DNA from: Microvelia longipes
Lineage: Eukaryota > Arthropoda > Insecta > Hemiptera > Veliidae
DNA: 64,000 nucleotides
Direction of reading: 5' to 3'
Assembly: GCA_018340805.1 (NCBI GenBank)
Contig: JACMZG010000047.1
Coordinates: 184,092 to 248,091, forward strand
Under the pieces are notes generated by a model, which worked only from the letters and a program-made list of their open reading frames with translations, was not told where the DNA came from and ran no database searches. The stretch's first letter is position 1; each line of letters begins with the position of its first letter. The translations under genes and the position numbers were made by a program. Shown in pieces: positions 13,377-27,180 of the stretch.

Positions 13377-14240
13377 AAGAAGTTACAAAATAGAGTGAAT
13401 TGATGATGCTTAGTAAAATCAGTTTTTAATCAAATAAAAACCTGGGTCCCTATTCTATAAAATGCCAGAATGTGTGTATTGTCAAAATAAAAATCCATCT
13501 TTTCCACAACAATATCTATGCTACGTTTGTTTTTAACATGGCAACAATGTTAGTCTCATTTAAAACTACAAGTAAATTGATTGTGACACCAGACTATACA
13601 GGCTTTGTTAGAAAACAGAATTATCATACTGGAAAAAGCAAGTGCTAGATTGTTTTCCTTGCTAGTTTTTAGTCAAACAAAAAACTGCCAAGTTTGTATA
13701 TTCTATTTTGATTTTAATTGATTTTTTACTTATCTGTAAAAAAACAGATGTTTTTTTGACGTTACGATTATTAACAAAGCAAGTATTCACAATTACACCG
13801 ATTGGTAAAATTCTTGTACGGGGCTCTAGTTTGAAAAGGGATGAAATTGTATAAAGAAGACAATGTCTATATCCTGTTACAAGTTTTGAAGCAGTCACAA
13901 GAATACTAACAGGGCTATTTGTAACCTATGTCAAACCTTCCCATGTTAGCTAAACTTATTCATCTCGCATTTCCCTCCCTATCATCTCTATGTAATATTT
14001 CTCTATGTATTTCTAAACTAAATTTAAAGACTTGTATACTTAAAATTGCAACACCCACTTTTATTATATTTAGAAATAAATACAATTGCACAAATTTCTC
14101 TTTGGTCATTTAAAATGTTAAATTTAAAATTAAATAGTTCAGTTATAAAAGTAGATTATAATTGAGGGGAATATATTCAATATGTTGGACATGACACAAA
14201 TTGTTTATTTTTAAATAAACCAACATTTGATTATTATAAC
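13377..14240. other. No gene recognised
   Basis: AT-rich, unique-looking sequence after the end of the third repeat copy. Only short frames with no family signal. Confidence 0.4.
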
Positions 14241-14244
14241 CCAC

Positions 14245-14945
14245 TCATAGAGTGTCATAAACAAACATTTGTTTACTTTTGATTTTATCATTTATTATCT
14301 TAATGAAGTGTCATAAAGCAACTGTTGTTTACTTTTTGATTTTATCAATTATTTTCTTAATGAGTGTCATAAGCAAACATTGTTTACTTTTGTATTTATA
14401 ATTTATTCTCTTAATGAGTGTCATAAGCAAACATATGTTTACTTTTGATTTTTATATTTATTTCTCTTATAGTGTCATAAGCAAACATTGTTTTCTTTTG
14501 ATTTTAATGAGTGTATCAACATTCTTAATGAGTGTCATAAGCAAACATGTTTTTCTTTTGATTTATAAATTTATTATCTAATGAGTGTCATAAGCAAACA
14601 TTGTTTTCTTTTTGATTTTATCAATTATTCTCTTAAATGAGTGTCATAAGCATTGTTTCTTTTGATTTTATCATTATTTTCTTAATGAGTGTCATTAAGC
14701 AAACATTGATTACTTTTGATTCTATCATTTTTCTCTTAATAAGTGTCATAAGCAAACATTTTTACTTTGATTTTATTAATTTATTCTTACTCATTGAATG
14801 TCACAAACAAACATTTGTTTACTTTTGATTTGATGATTTATTGTCACTCATCGAATGTCAATTCAAACATTATTTATTTTTGATTTGATCATTTATTCTT
14901 TTAATGAGTCTCATAAAACAAACATTTGTATACTTTTATTTGGAT
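14245..14945. repeat. Tandem array, about 55-bp unit, about 13 copies
   Basis: Units carry gtgtcataagcaaacat and ttttgattttatca in alternation, with many small indels. The plus-strand frame across part of it (14637-14828) is only the array read as protein. Confidence 0.93.
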
Positions 14946-14959
14946 CATAAATACATGAT

Positions 14960-15720
14960 GTCAAGATATTCTATACCATTTATAAAGCCTAGCTTATTTC
15001 ATGCCCATAAGTGCTGCCCTTGAATTATTTTTTATGTGTTGTTTTTAGTTTTTAGTTTCTTTTCATAGTAGAAATGAGCAATCTTTGAAGATCACTGAGA
15101 CATGTAAGTACACAGAGATGACATTGTATATATCTTTCCATTAGACAGTCTAAATCAGTCCTAAGAGGTCAATTTGTACTAGTTGTAACTTGATTTGCCT
15201 TTATATGAACTTTCTCTTTCGATTTGGTTAACTAGAACACTTTTTATATTATTCAAATTTGCCCATGTATTTAGAGATGTCAGTGTCTACCTCTGACCAG
15301 TATCTTCACCCTATGAAGGGTGATTGATTTTGACTATCTTGAAAATTGTTCTTCAGTGCTATCTCTATGTACTTATATCTTTATGGTAGCTTAAAAGTGT
15401 TGTTTTATTTCTAAATGCTTAGTTTTATTTTTTATAGTTTGATTTTACGTTAGGTGACTTATTTTTGTTGTTATTTTAATGTTTTTATGTTGTACAATAA
15501 ATTTGTAAGTAGCATAATAAAGTCAGGGTCAGAATCTCTTTTATCCCTCCTGTTAAAATATAAATATCTCTATTTCCAAGCAAAATATTTAAAATCTGAC
15601 TGCAAATCTTTTCAAATTTTAGTTTTTTGAAGACCTTTGTCTCATGTCTATTGTAGGAAAAACCAAGATTTTAACTAGATTATTCATTCATTCATTCTAG
15701 ACCTTTGAGTGGTTTTAATA
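14960..15720. other. No gene recognised
   Basis: AT-rich intergenic sequence. No repeat or exon signature recognised. Confidence 0.35.
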
Positions 15721-15730
15721 AGTTGTTGGT

Positions 15731-15844
<114 letters not shown>

Positions 15845-16522
15845 AATTAATGCTAAGGTTGGGCACTAAGAGGAATAAATATAACTACTGCTGTCTACTA
15901 AATACACTATATTTCGCCCTCTACCTCAGGCATATTCATGTAATCTACAACATAGATCAATACAAATATATTAGGTAAGGTAATGTTGGAACTATAACTA
16001 ATTTTATTAATTATTAAATTATTAATATTTTATTTTATTATTATTATGGATTTTTTAAAAAAATTATATTACTTACATTTATAATTCTAGCATCTTAATG
16101 CTAATTGTCAATAAGATAATAATTAAACAAAACGAATAAATTAAGTGGCAAAAACTGTAAGAACTATTCCCGCCTTTTTTAAATTCCTATTATCTATATA
16201 GATCCCCTCTCTCACAATATTTTTACTTCTTATTTTGTTTAATTATAATCTTATTGACAATTAGCATTAAGATGCTAGAATTATAATTGTAAGTAATATA
16301 ATTTTTTTAAAAATCCATAATAATAATAAAATAAAAATAATTAATAATTTAATAATTAATAAAATTAGTTATAGTTCCAACATTACCTACCTAATATATT
16401 TGTATTGATCTATGTTGTAGATTACATGAATATGCCCTGAGGTAGAGGGCGAAATATAGTGTATTAGTAGACAGCAGTAGTTATTTTATTCCTCTTAGTG
16501 CCCAACCTTAGCATTAATATAA
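15845..16522. mobile_element. Fold-back element, 290-bp arms
   Basis: Left arm about 15845-16134, right arm about 16230-16522, spacer about 95 bp. Outer ends are aattaatgctaaggttggg and its complement, cccaaccttagcattaat. The arms are close to identical. No open frame. Probably a non-autonomous fold-back or MITE-type element with TA as target (inferred from flanks). Confidence 0.88.
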
Positions 16523-16549
16523 TTAATATGAGGAACAACAAAAGAAATT

Positions 16550-16591
<42 letters not shown>

Positions 16592-16604
16592 ATATATTAT
16601 CTGG

Positions 16605-16745
16605 ATGATAAACCACACCCTCAATTTCAAAATCAACCAACGTTATTGGTTTCTCAAAACTATTTTCCCGCACTGTCAACTGATTTTAGCCGTGTCATAC
16701 TATAATACCTTAAAGTTAGAGGTCCAACTAGATTGCTTTTATTGC
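16605..16745. repeat. Diverged fragment of the inverted-repeat arm sequence
   Basis: Strings such as ttcccgcactgtcaactgat parallel ttccctcactgtcaactgat of the big repeat (2938-2960, 11990-12010), with similar flanking sequence. It differs by substitutions, unlike the three nearly identical copies, so part of the arm is an older dispersed repeat. Confidence 0.6.
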
Positions 16746-19020
16746 ATTTTTAATATTTTGCGTAGAATTTGAGATATTTTAGTTTTGTCTGTTTTTAAGG
16801 GGAAAAGCCCTTAAATGTGCTTATTGTCAAAATTGTCTATAGAAATATATCAGGGGCTCTGATTTTTTTTTGTTATATTTAAACTGACTTCACTGCTGTG
16901 TATTAGCTGTTCTTAGTAATTAAAAAAAAAATACTAGTTTGTGCGCCCTTTAGTAAAAGTCTTACCTTTTTTGGAAGAATTTAGCTGTGCCATATTGAAC
17001 AGGGTGTTTCAATCACTAGTGGTATATGGTTTTATTCAGCAAACTGGTAAAATAAAATAATGAAAACGGTATAATATTTATACTATACCAAACCTAACCT
17101 ACCTGGTAAATATGGTATATAGTAATTAAATTGCCTGCACCAAAGAGAGGCGGTAAGGAGGGGGTGATCCATGCTGTGGGGTCTATTTATTTTAAACTGA
17201 CTCATCGAGTGAATCCCTACTTAATTAATAATTTAAAAGTAGTGGTCTCAATAAAGAAAATCCTCCATTGTATTCCAAAGGACTCCAGCCTAAAACTGTG
17301 TCTTATCATTCAAGTTATTTGAGTTGTCATTATCTTAATTTCATTATTATAATTTTTTCTTGAATATTATAGATAAGAATATTTAAATTTTCATTTGATT
17401 GTATTATGAGATTTGTATATCAATTGACTTACTGGAAACAACGTTTAAAATTGAGTTTGGATGAGGTATAGTTAGGCTTAAATCCACTGGAGCATACTTG
17501 CTTCAATATCCACTCATTCATAATGATGCCCACAAATTAATAAGCAGTTTGAATCATCTGGTCCCTTGCAGAAGCAGCCACAGGTGTTAGTGGTAGCTGT
17601 AAAAAAAACTTTTTAAATCTCAATCCAAAATTGCCATTTATTTGACATGAAATAAAAAAAATGTTCCAAGTATATCTATAGCTGGTTATAAATTATTTGA
17701 ACAGTAACCTAATATAAACTGAAAGTTTTATTTAGTATACTAGACCCCTGAAATATTAAGATTTACTACAGAGAAGGCTCTGTATACCTGTAGAACTACG
17801 GAGATCATTTTAACTCCCGGGTTATCTTATAATTCAATTCTAGCTTACTTTTGGGTGGAATTATGCCATGTGATGGATATTATCACTATTTTTAATTCAA
17901 TTGGTGTATTTTTAGAGCATAATCTCTTCGGACTTAATTTGCCTAGCTTCTCCCTAACTGTGTACAAATACGAAATTGGTGGAAAGTTTAAGAATTTCAC
18001 TCACCGTTGCGGTGAACAAAGTTTGCAACAATAATAAAACCTTCTCACCTACCACACTGCAAACCCTGTCCTGTTTCCCTCTCTCCTTTTTTCCTCTCCT
18101 CTCTTTTCCTTATCACAGAGCCACTGAAGTCTAATCAGTTTAATTTTTTGAATTAAAAGACACGTCGTCAGTGAACTAATTACTTAAGTACAATCAACAA
18201 TCAACCAATGGATTCTTTGATGAATGAAAAGACACATAGTCAGTGAACTAATTTGAAAATCCTATGTTTCTCACTCTGAACTTAGCGAATGGTTTTAGTT
18301 TCTTGATTTAAAAAAAAGTCAATAATAAAAAGAATCAAAACCTTTTTCTACACCATTTTGTGCCCCATATAGGCAATTTATGCGCCTATAAACGATTAAT
18401 ATGAAAATAAGGAAAAAGAGATATGAAAACCAGTTGATAATGGCCTGAAAGACAGACATATTTCAAGCCATTCTAACACTATTCTTTCAGTTCCCCTTTT
18501 TTTTAACTCTGAAATTGGAAATTTACAGATACAGCCACTTATTTCAATTCCACCTTTCCAGTTCTGCAAAAAAAATCATGTTCCATTAACTATTTTGTAT
18601 TAAAAAATCTTAAAATTAAGTTATTGTGGTTTAAATTATTAATTAAGTAATTAAACCTCACTTAAATTTTTATATAGCACAAATTAAATTATTTAAAAAG
18701 AGAAAAAAAATAAAGGAAGAGATTTAGATTGAGTTTTAACTGGGCGGTATTTGGGAAATAAAGCGTTCCATAGGCCAATGGATAAAGCCTAAGCTAAGTT
18801 CTCTCTTTTCTTTAAATGGGTTTATATCACTTTTGGTACTTTTAGAAAATTTCCCTCTTACAAATAAGCATATATATGATAAAAATAAAAAATAAATCCC
18901 GAGCTTACAGCAATAACATGGCAAAACTTAAAAAGAGAATTTTCTGCTGATTAAAAAATACGAGAATTAAAAAAACAATTTTATCTTCTCTGAAGTAAAT
19001 ATTTTTTTCGTACTGTTATA
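16746..19020. other. No gene recognised
   Basis: AT-rich. A partial direct repeat around agtcagtgaactaatt lies at about 18160-18255. A pyrimidine-rich stretch lies at 18050-18110. No exon was supported. Confidence 0.35.
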
Positions 19021-19028
19021 GCAAGATT

Positions 19029-19146
19029 TGTCTATGTGTTACTCATTTGTCTATGTGTCACTCATTTGCCTATGTGTCACTCATTTGCCTATGTGTCACT
19101 CATTTGCCTATGTCACTCATTTGCCTATGGTGATACATAGGCAAAG
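19029..19146. repeat. Short tandem array, 19-bp unit
   Basis: About six copies of ctatgtgtcactcatttgc, ending in an inverted partial copy (gatacataggcaaa), so the array end can fold back. Confidence 0.95.
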
Positions 19147-19755
19147 TCCTCTGATCTCTTATAGTAAATAAAGAGGGAAAGAAAGTTAATTCTAAAAAAA
19201 ACTTGATCAGAAATTTAAGTGTTTTATAATGTTTCAAAGAACAGAAATGGTCTTTCAGAAATACATTATTGATAAACTATGAAATAACTAACCATTTTCA
19301 GGAATGCAATATGGGTTTCCTTGCCTATCATAGAGTCTACCAAAAGTTTGAAAAAAATAATTTCATTATCTTTATTTATTATATGCTTTTTGTAACTTTT
19401 AAAACTCTAAAATGTTTTGAGGACCATTTAAAACCCCTTATGGACCACCAGCGGTCTACGGACCACTGGTTGGGAACCTCTGGTCAGTAAAAACTTAAAA
19501 TATGGTCTATTAAAATATATTTCCATTACTCTCTAGGCCTAGAAAGTAATGAAAATATATTTTAAGCCCATCTAATGAAAAATAGACTTTACTATCTAAA
19601 ACTATTTTTTGAACCCTTAATGTTTGTATTTTGCAAAAAAGATAAACTAATCTACAATTTTATTCAGAAATAAAGTTTGTACTTAAAAAATACTTAAAAT
19701 TACAATTTATAACAAAGCAAGTGTACGAACAAGTTTATTTAACAAACTTGTGCCT
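19147..19755. other. No gene recognised
   Basis: AT-rich. Contains a short imperfect inverted repeat around aatatattttcattactct (19500-19565). Nothing else recognised. Confidence 0.35.
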
Positions 19756-19758
19756 TGT

Positions 19759-19937
19759 AATTGAAGAATCAGCTACCATCGATACTTGTTGTTAGATATG
19801 AATTCCCTGGACAGGTTTCGGCATAACACCATCATCAGCTACAACTGCTCCGCCTGCTGATGATGGCGTTATGCCCAAACTTAGCGTAACAGGTAATCCA
19901 ACAGGAAGTATCGACGATAGCTGATTCTTTAATTGCT
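19759..19937. mobile_element. Small nested hairpin element
   Basis: Outer ends aattgaagaatcagctacc and its near-complement, tagctgattctttaatt. Inside, a second stem is formed by ggcataacaccatcatcagc and gctgatgatggcgttatgcc. The whole 180 bp can fold into one long hairpin. A relative with similar ends lies at 32246-32458. Confidence 0.8.
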
Positions 19938-21004
19938 TCTTCAACTTGCAGTAAAAATATAACCTCTTCAATTAATATCTTGTAGTTAGCAACTAGAGTG
20001 ATATAAAATCATTTTAACTATTGTTTAGTAACGCTAGTAAATAAGAAATTGTAAAAACTAAATATTGAAGAAATTTTAATTATCTTTTTCTGTAAAAAAA
20101 AATTTGAACTAGACTAGGTTTAACTATAATGAGATAAGGCACTGATATTTGATAGTTGATTTGTACAAATTTTGCTTTAGATTAAATTCTTCTTATAATT
20201 TTAATTATTAAGAATCATTGCAAATTCTTTTAAAGGAATAATTTTATAATAAAATAAATATTAGAGTTTCCATAATTAATTAGAGCTCAATATTAAATGT
20301 AACAGTTTGGTTACATCTTCTTCCTACAACTTATTGTCGAATAAAATACAGAAAACCAACTTAAAAAAAAATACGTCTGAGGCTAAGAAATGGTGCTACT
20401 TACTAGTAGCGGTCTCTAATTCACAACCACAGGGACTAAGTGACGTCATTAGATGGAAGAGGTACCATTTTGCAGCATTTTTAGGCGTATCACTTCACCA
20501 TCAATCATTTAATTAAAATATATGAAGATACTCCTGAATCCTTTTAACAATACCAATAACTTTTTTTTCAAATAATTGAGATATGCTGTATTCTTATTTG
20601 GATAAAGTGTTATCTCATTTCTTGCTGTATTTGTATTTTTTTTTTAAATTCTAAGCCAATTTTTATTTTTTGTTAAGTTGGCCATTTAAATACTATTTAA
20701 ATTAAAATTTTATAAAAAAATAAACTACTAAAACTAAAGTCAAATTATAAGGTTTAAACAAATGTTCTTATTATAATTGTATGATAGTAAATTAAAAATA
20801 AAGTAATAAAATTATTGTGGCTAGATGATAGCCTGATGTAAAAAAAGAAATAAAAATATTAGAAATATGAAATCTTAAGCAAATTGTAGATCTTTTAATT
20901 TGTTGATGAAAATATAAATGATCTAAAAAAGTATTTTTGTCTTTTTTATATTTATAAAGCTTCAGAACAAAAGAATATTTATATGACCAATCTTTCCTCA
21001 TTTA
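19938..21004. other. No gene recognised
   Basis: Very AT-rich with homopolymer runs. No exon, RNA gene or repeat family recognised. Confidence 0.35.
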
Positions 21005-21690
21005 TTACCGTAAGTATATAGGGAAAAGTATTGTGTTTGCAAAAAAAAAAATACGAAATCGGGACGTCACCGGAATTATCGTTTCAGGCGTTTTTAAAGC
21101 CTCCTGAGTGGCTTTCACAAAGTTGTATGTCTGTGTGTGTGTGTGTGTTATCATCGTAGCTCCCAGCGTAGTTATGTTAGAGAGTGAAACTCTGTACTAA
21201 CATATCAGTCTATCGCTGTAGTTGTGCTATTCGAAATTATTTTTATGACGTCAATTAACCCGCAATATGGACTCAGCAAGATTTCGAAAAATCATAAAAC
21301 GCGGAAAAATATTTTGATCGTTTTGAAATTTAGCACCCATGTGGCTATGTATAAGACTAATATATGTGCTAAGTTTCATTTCATTATCAGCATTAGTTTA
21401 ATTTTATCAAATGAATTGGGTAAGTTTTTTTAAAAAATCAAAAAAAATCAGAAAATGATACAATTGAGTTTAAATTTGGCACTAATTACTAATAAGTACA
21501 CGAAGTTTCGTTTCAATACGACAAGTATATCCATGATTTTGTTGGATCATAAAAGTGAAGCAGCATTGAGCGTGGTCAGTGCTGTTTCGGTGACCGGTAA
21601 GAATGAAACGAATGCATTTAGTATCTGAGGAAGAGCGAAAGCGATTCCGAAGACATGCTGCGGTATAAATTTGGAGGATTGTAATATTCA
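21005..21690 (+). mobile_element. Composite repeat ending in a 5S rRNA-related segment (SINE-like), copy 1
   Basis: Order: atatagggaaaagtattgtg head, cctcctgagtggctttcaca, a GT microsatellite with ttatcatcgtagctccc, a middle with ttttgatcgttttgaaattt, and at about 21540-21610 sequence resembling the 3' half of 5S rRNA (gaagcagcattgagcgtggt, ggtgaccgg). The tail carries agcgaaagcgattccgaaga. 5S-derived SINEs are an established class; assignment rests on this match and on multiple dispersed copies. Confidence 0.75.
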
Positions 21691-23860
21691 CGAAGCGACC
21701 ACACTGTTATTGTTTTGTATTATTTTTATTTGTTTTGTTTCGAATTTTCAAACTACTTCGTGGTTCTCCTGCTTAGCAGAGGTTGCGAACCTGCTTTCAA
21801 CAAGTAGGATTAATAACATCAACACAGACGTAAACAAGGTTTACAAAGTAAAGATGATGATATTAAAACGTAAGCAAAAGTCAAGGACGCTGTAGTTAAA
21901 TGGTTACCCGGAACACCGGAAACCGTGAGGTTACCTATACACTGATCTTAAGAAGAGTTCGCTAACTTAAATTTGGTCACTTTGGTTGTAGGTGTAAAAT
22001 ATCCGCCATGACACTGACTACATAAGATCGATCGGTTTACACTCGCCAACGCACCCTAATTTTGAGTCCGCACCAAAAATATGGTGCGGAAATAGCGAAT
22101 AGGACTGTATGTGAGCGATAGCGAGTGGCTTCGAGATCCCATTTTATTACAAAAGGAACTTGAAATTAAAAAGAAATAATTATTAAAAAATAAATTAAGC
22201 TAAAATACTACTCACTAGTTTTTAAATTGATGGCAGAAATAATAAATTATAAACCAGATGATTTGTGTGTGTATATGTAAGGTGTGAAATGTGGAAATGC
22301 TATTATAAATGTTAGGCCTGTGTAATAAAATTTGGTAAATTATAATTATACTCATCTGGGGCTGGAACAGAGGTTGAAGCAGGTGACTTAAATTTTGAAG
22401 CAGCAAGTTTGATGTAAATAGGCACGGCGTTTGAGATAAATACTTTATAAGAATAGATAGATAATTGGTACAAATTTCAAATAAACCTAATTAATATTAG
22501 ATTTAACAATATGGCGGGTTTGCAAAAAGCGTATGAAAGAATAGAAATTTTAATAAATTTAAGTAGCGGCGTCTTACGTACAACTAACTAGAAAAGCGAG
22601 AGAAAATACTCTCCCCACTCACACACAGACAATTTCATTGGTTAAACGTAAGAGCGAGGAATATATTAATGAAAAAGGGCAGCGCGCTCTATCTGTTGAT
22701 AATAGGCAGACGCACCCTAAGTTGCATTGCGTTTCCGCCATGTATTATAGACAAACGGGAACCAATTAGAACCCAGAGATCTCCTGCAATCCGTGCATTA
22801 AAACTAATGGACTTACCATAGAGTTTCCGAGCTTGCGTAGTTTTTCGATGTGATTCACTTAGGATTGGCAGACGATGTATTTTTCTTCATCATTTGAGGA
22901 GTGTACTCAAAAACATTTGGAGCAGCACAAAATAAGTACCTTTTTCAGGGTAGTTTTCAGACAAGGTGGGGAGTTGTAAAAAAATATTTAAAATTAGCAA
23001 TCATTTAAAATTGACTTAATTAGGTTTTCATTAAACATCCTAAAATGTTAAAATATATTAAAATGTCTTAAATTACAATGATTTTTTTTAATGGGTCGCC
23101 CAATCAATTAAAGTAGGATCATTTCAATGGAAAAGTTGAAACTGAGTATGAAGGAACACAACAGCTATACTCTCGCAGGTCATATGGGGGTTACATAGCC
23201 TGATACATGCTCTCTACATTATTTTAGTGTAGTGTAGTATGGAGTCCCAGTTACATCGGGTCTCCAGGTGACGTCATACTCCCGAGTGCTGACGGAAAAA
23301 CACAAACCTTTGAAACCCCTTTATGATCCTACCTTTGTGTTTAATTCACTTTGGTCCACAATGCCTTACGATTCGTCTTTCATTTTGGTTAGAACATAAA
23401 ATGAAGCTGATTTTGGAACCGTAAAAAAATACATTTTTGAAACTTAGGGGGATCACCATAATGTATAGTTTAATTATTTATTAAACTATAATTTTTAAAT
23501 AAAATAACTATTATTTATTAAAATATAGTTATCTGTTAATAATTATTTATTGTTTTTCATTGACCATTAGGGAGCAGTGCTCCAATGGAGTCCTACGACA
23601 CCTAACTTTGAAATTTTAAATTAAACTCCCCACTATCTTCGCACATTCTGATACTTTGATGAAAATAATTATTATTTCTCTTTGAACTTTTTCTATTACT
23701 AAATATTGGCCCCTTCAGACAAGTAGTCAATAGACGCACAAAAAGTAAAGCTGAATAACAAATGCAAACTATAAGTGGTGGAGAAAAATTGTTTCAGTAT
23801 AAAACCACATTTATTTTATTTGTCGTAAGCCACCATTGGGGCGCTGCGCCGCAAAGAAAA
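21691..23860. other. No gene recognised, between two inverted composite repeats
   Basis: Includes two blocks sharing gcaccctaa and ggaaatagcgaata-like sequence (about 22000-22160, 22555-22760) and the dispersed motif gaaccaattagaacccagag near 22760. No exon supported. Confidence 0.35.
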
Positions 23861-23864
23861 AAAT

Positions 23865-24665
23865 CGGGTACGGGGTACCTCGGAACTTTTTCCTTCATTA
23901 CATCGGTTTCGCTACGCTCATCCTCTCAGCTTCGAACTCGCTTCGCTCACCCTCAGAATATACAAGTCGTTAAATTTATACTGCGACACTTCTTCGGACT
24001 CGCTTCGTTCGCCCTCAGATAGTAAATACATTCGTTTCATTCCCAGTGGTCATATATCCAGACACTGACTACGCTCGACGCTGCTCAACTTTTATGATCC
24101 ACCAAAAATCATATAAAGACTTGTTGCATTACAACGAACTTAGTACACTTATTTATTACGTCAAGGGGTACACTTGTACCAAATCAACTCAAACGAATCA
24201 TTTTCCGATTTTTTAAAAAACTTATACAAATCATTCGATAAAAATTGAACTAAAGCTGATAATGAGATAATAATTAACACATATGTTAGTTTTATACATG
24301 GCTACATGCGTGCCAAATTTCAATCGGATCCCATCATTTTTCCGTGTTTTATGATTTTCCGCAATTTTTGCGGTGTGAATGACGTTAAAACTTATTTTCC
24401 GAATAGCGCAGCTACATCGGTAGACTGATTTTAGTACAAAATTTCAACTCTCTAGCATAAATAAACTGGGCTAATATGAGCTAAATACACTGTGTGCGTC
24501 TGATGATAACTGACACACACATACAGACAGACAACTTTGCGAAAGCCACTCAGGAGGCCTTAAAAACGCCTAAAATGGATAATTCCCGGTAACATCCCGG
24601 TCTTGGATTTTTGCAAAGACAATACTTTTCCTATATACCTAGTATATAATGAGGAAAAGTAAAAA
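23865..24665 (-). mobile_element. Composite 5S-related SINE-like repeat, copy 2 (inverted)
   Basis: Mirror of copy 1: the 5S-like part is at about 24035-24110 (minus strand, preceded by ggatcataaaagttgagcag) and the head with ttttcctatataccta lies at 24620-24660. The tail is rich in cttcggactcgcttcg-type strings. Together with copy 1 it forms a distant inverted pair 2.2 kb apart. Confidence 0.72.
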
Positions 24666-24669
24666 TATC

Positions 24670-26860
24670 ACTACACATAATAGCAATTTCATAAAATTAA
24701 TCTTATACGGTTCAAAAATCATGAGGGAGGGGGGACTTTGGACCACTCTGATTTATGTTAAAGAATAAAACTAATATTTTATATATTATAGTAACTTCAC
24801 CTATTACAAGGTGTATCCTTAACATACTAAACAATATAAATATACGTTAAATTCAAATAGACATGAATCAACCCCATATAATTCATAAATCTATAAAATA
24901 TTTGTATAACCTTTCAGGAAGGTTAACAAATATTTTTCTAAGTCCATTGTTGGTCTCCCCTTACTCTTGTGGAATTACATACAAAATTAATCTGTTTATA
25001 TTTTGCATCCTTTAGTTGATATTTTTGTTAAAATTTAAATTTATGTAATAACAGTTAATTATTAATTAAAATATTTGACAAATTGAGCTAACGAGAGATC
25101 TTAGATTTTTGAAGTCGTCTTTTTTTCACATATAACAAATTATTATAATTAAAATATCATTTTATTAATATTTTTGATTATTCAATCAATTCATATTATT
25201 TATAAGTTTATCACAAATTAATTAAAGAAAAAGAGCCAAATCAGAGAGTCCACGCGGCCTTCCTGGCCTTAGTATGTCCACATTAGCTTAGGCCTAATCT
25301 ACGATACTTACGATTTCTCTTCTGTTTCTGTCCTAACAAGATATTTAATATATATGTCAAACAATATTAATTCTTATAAAATTATTATATCATCAAATTT
25401 ATAAACTTTACACTTACAAATAAAATTATTACGTAAATTCATATAAACATTATACGTATTTACTGCATGTTTTTATGAAATATTTGAATAACCTTATGAA
25501 AGGTTTAAATGGCAAGTCTACAGCAAGGATCTTGAATAAACGGGATGACGCACTAAGTCGATGTGTCATACAAAAAATTGACCCCATCGAAAACTAAAAA
25601 ATAGAGAGAATTCAACTCGAAAACACACGTCAAAAACCAATTGCATATGCTTGGTACAAACTGCGCATGCTTACAATTTTATAACAGCGCAGGTCTTAAA
25701 TTTTAGAGGCAAACTTACCTCTTAATGGTTTCCCAACACGCTTAAATTATCACTCACTAAAAGTGGCTAAGTGTAGTCCAAAATTAAAAGTAAATAAGCA
25801 CAAATGACTTAACAAGCATCACAAATGTAACAAACACGAGAAGCACAGAAGAAAGTTTGAGAAGCAAACTCGACAACCTCGCTACATAACCTGCGTTTGG
25901 CGCCTTTTTTTCATTATAACCAAGGGAAAGGTAAAATTGCTCCTATTTCACTACCTCATACAACTTCCATGGGGTCAGAAATGTTCCTTAATGCGTCATC
26001 CTCTTTATTCAAAATCCTTGGTCTGCAGTGTATTGGCCTCATGTTTTGTCTACATCAAACCAGTTCAGTTGGATCCAAAAGAAAATTAACTTTCTTAATT
26101 GGCTAAAAATGATATAATAAAATTATATCCGTACAAATTCAACTAAACTCAAAGAAAAAGTCTTATAGTAACCGTTAGTAAGAGATATATCATATAAGGA
26201 CGTTAAAAACCTATCTGACATTTGGGCTTGAAACAAATTTCCAGAGCCCTCTGGTATCTGTGTAACCTTATTGTATCCTCCCCTAAGAGTGTGTTAGGGT
26301 CATTGGGCTATTTAAAAATTGTTTGAACTTTGTTAGCAATTAAAAAATTTGTTTTAAAGTTTTTCTGATCACAAACAATTGGTTTGCGGGAGCCTATATA
26401 TATTTATATACAAACGTGTATTTTATATTGTATATAAAACGTATTTTATTTAATTTGCTATAATTTAAAAACCGGTTCATTTAATTACATTAATAACCAA
26501 AGGTAGTCCAAAATTTAGTTGGTAGGCCCTCTCTAGTTAAAATATCTCTATGATTGAAAGTTTATTTAAAATGCGAGGAGCACGGAGATATATTTCTAGA
26601 AGGGCATAACCTAACCACGCCGAGAGGTTTAACGACTTGAACGTCATTTGGAGAGCTCTTGGTAAACTAACTCCAATAGGGTATTTAAGAACAACAATTA
26701 ATTCAGTCTTTTTGTCTTTTTGCTCATTGTTTGTGTTTCTTAACAAATTCCCTTTGAAAATTTACCAACGAAGTGCGACACAAATCTATTACAAAGGTAT
26801 ACGATCACAAAAATGTAGGAGTAAGATACGTTACTTAAGATTATATGTACATACAGAATT
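24670..26860. other. No gene recognised
   Basis: AT-rich. Short frames at 25897-26106 and 26537-26746 show no family signal. The opposing frames at 26637-26954 and 26831-27100 run through a TA tract and are not genes. Confidence 0.35.
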
Positions 26861-26868
26861 TGATACGT

Positions 26869-26879
26869 TATATATATAT

Positions 26880-26937
<58 letters not shown>
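26869..26937. repeat. TA/TACA microsatellite
   Basis: tatata with tacatacata interruptions. It explains the Tyr/Ile-repeat frames on both strands. Confidence 0.97.
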
Positions 26938-26941
<4 letters not shown>

Positions 26942-27180
26942 CATTAAATCTTGAAATATAAGGGGAAAACATGGTCCTACTCTTTTGAAATTGGTCTCTA
27001 CTCTTGCGAGTTCAAATTTACCATTATTATTTTGGTATCTATTATAGTTGTCTGTTTTGGAAAATGCATTGAACTCTAACAGATCAGATAATAATATCAC
27101 TACTCATAACTTTACCTTGTCATACAAATATTTTTAATCCTCAGCATAGACTTTAATTAATGTCTGTTGGAAATATTAAT

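Noticed and set aside
14245..14945. CRISPR-like array
   Set aside because: Units are tandem without unique spacers and the genome is eukaryotic.
26637..27100. Overlapping frames on both strands with Tyr-Ile runs
   Set aside because: They depend on the TA microsatellite; the remaining parts have no family signal.
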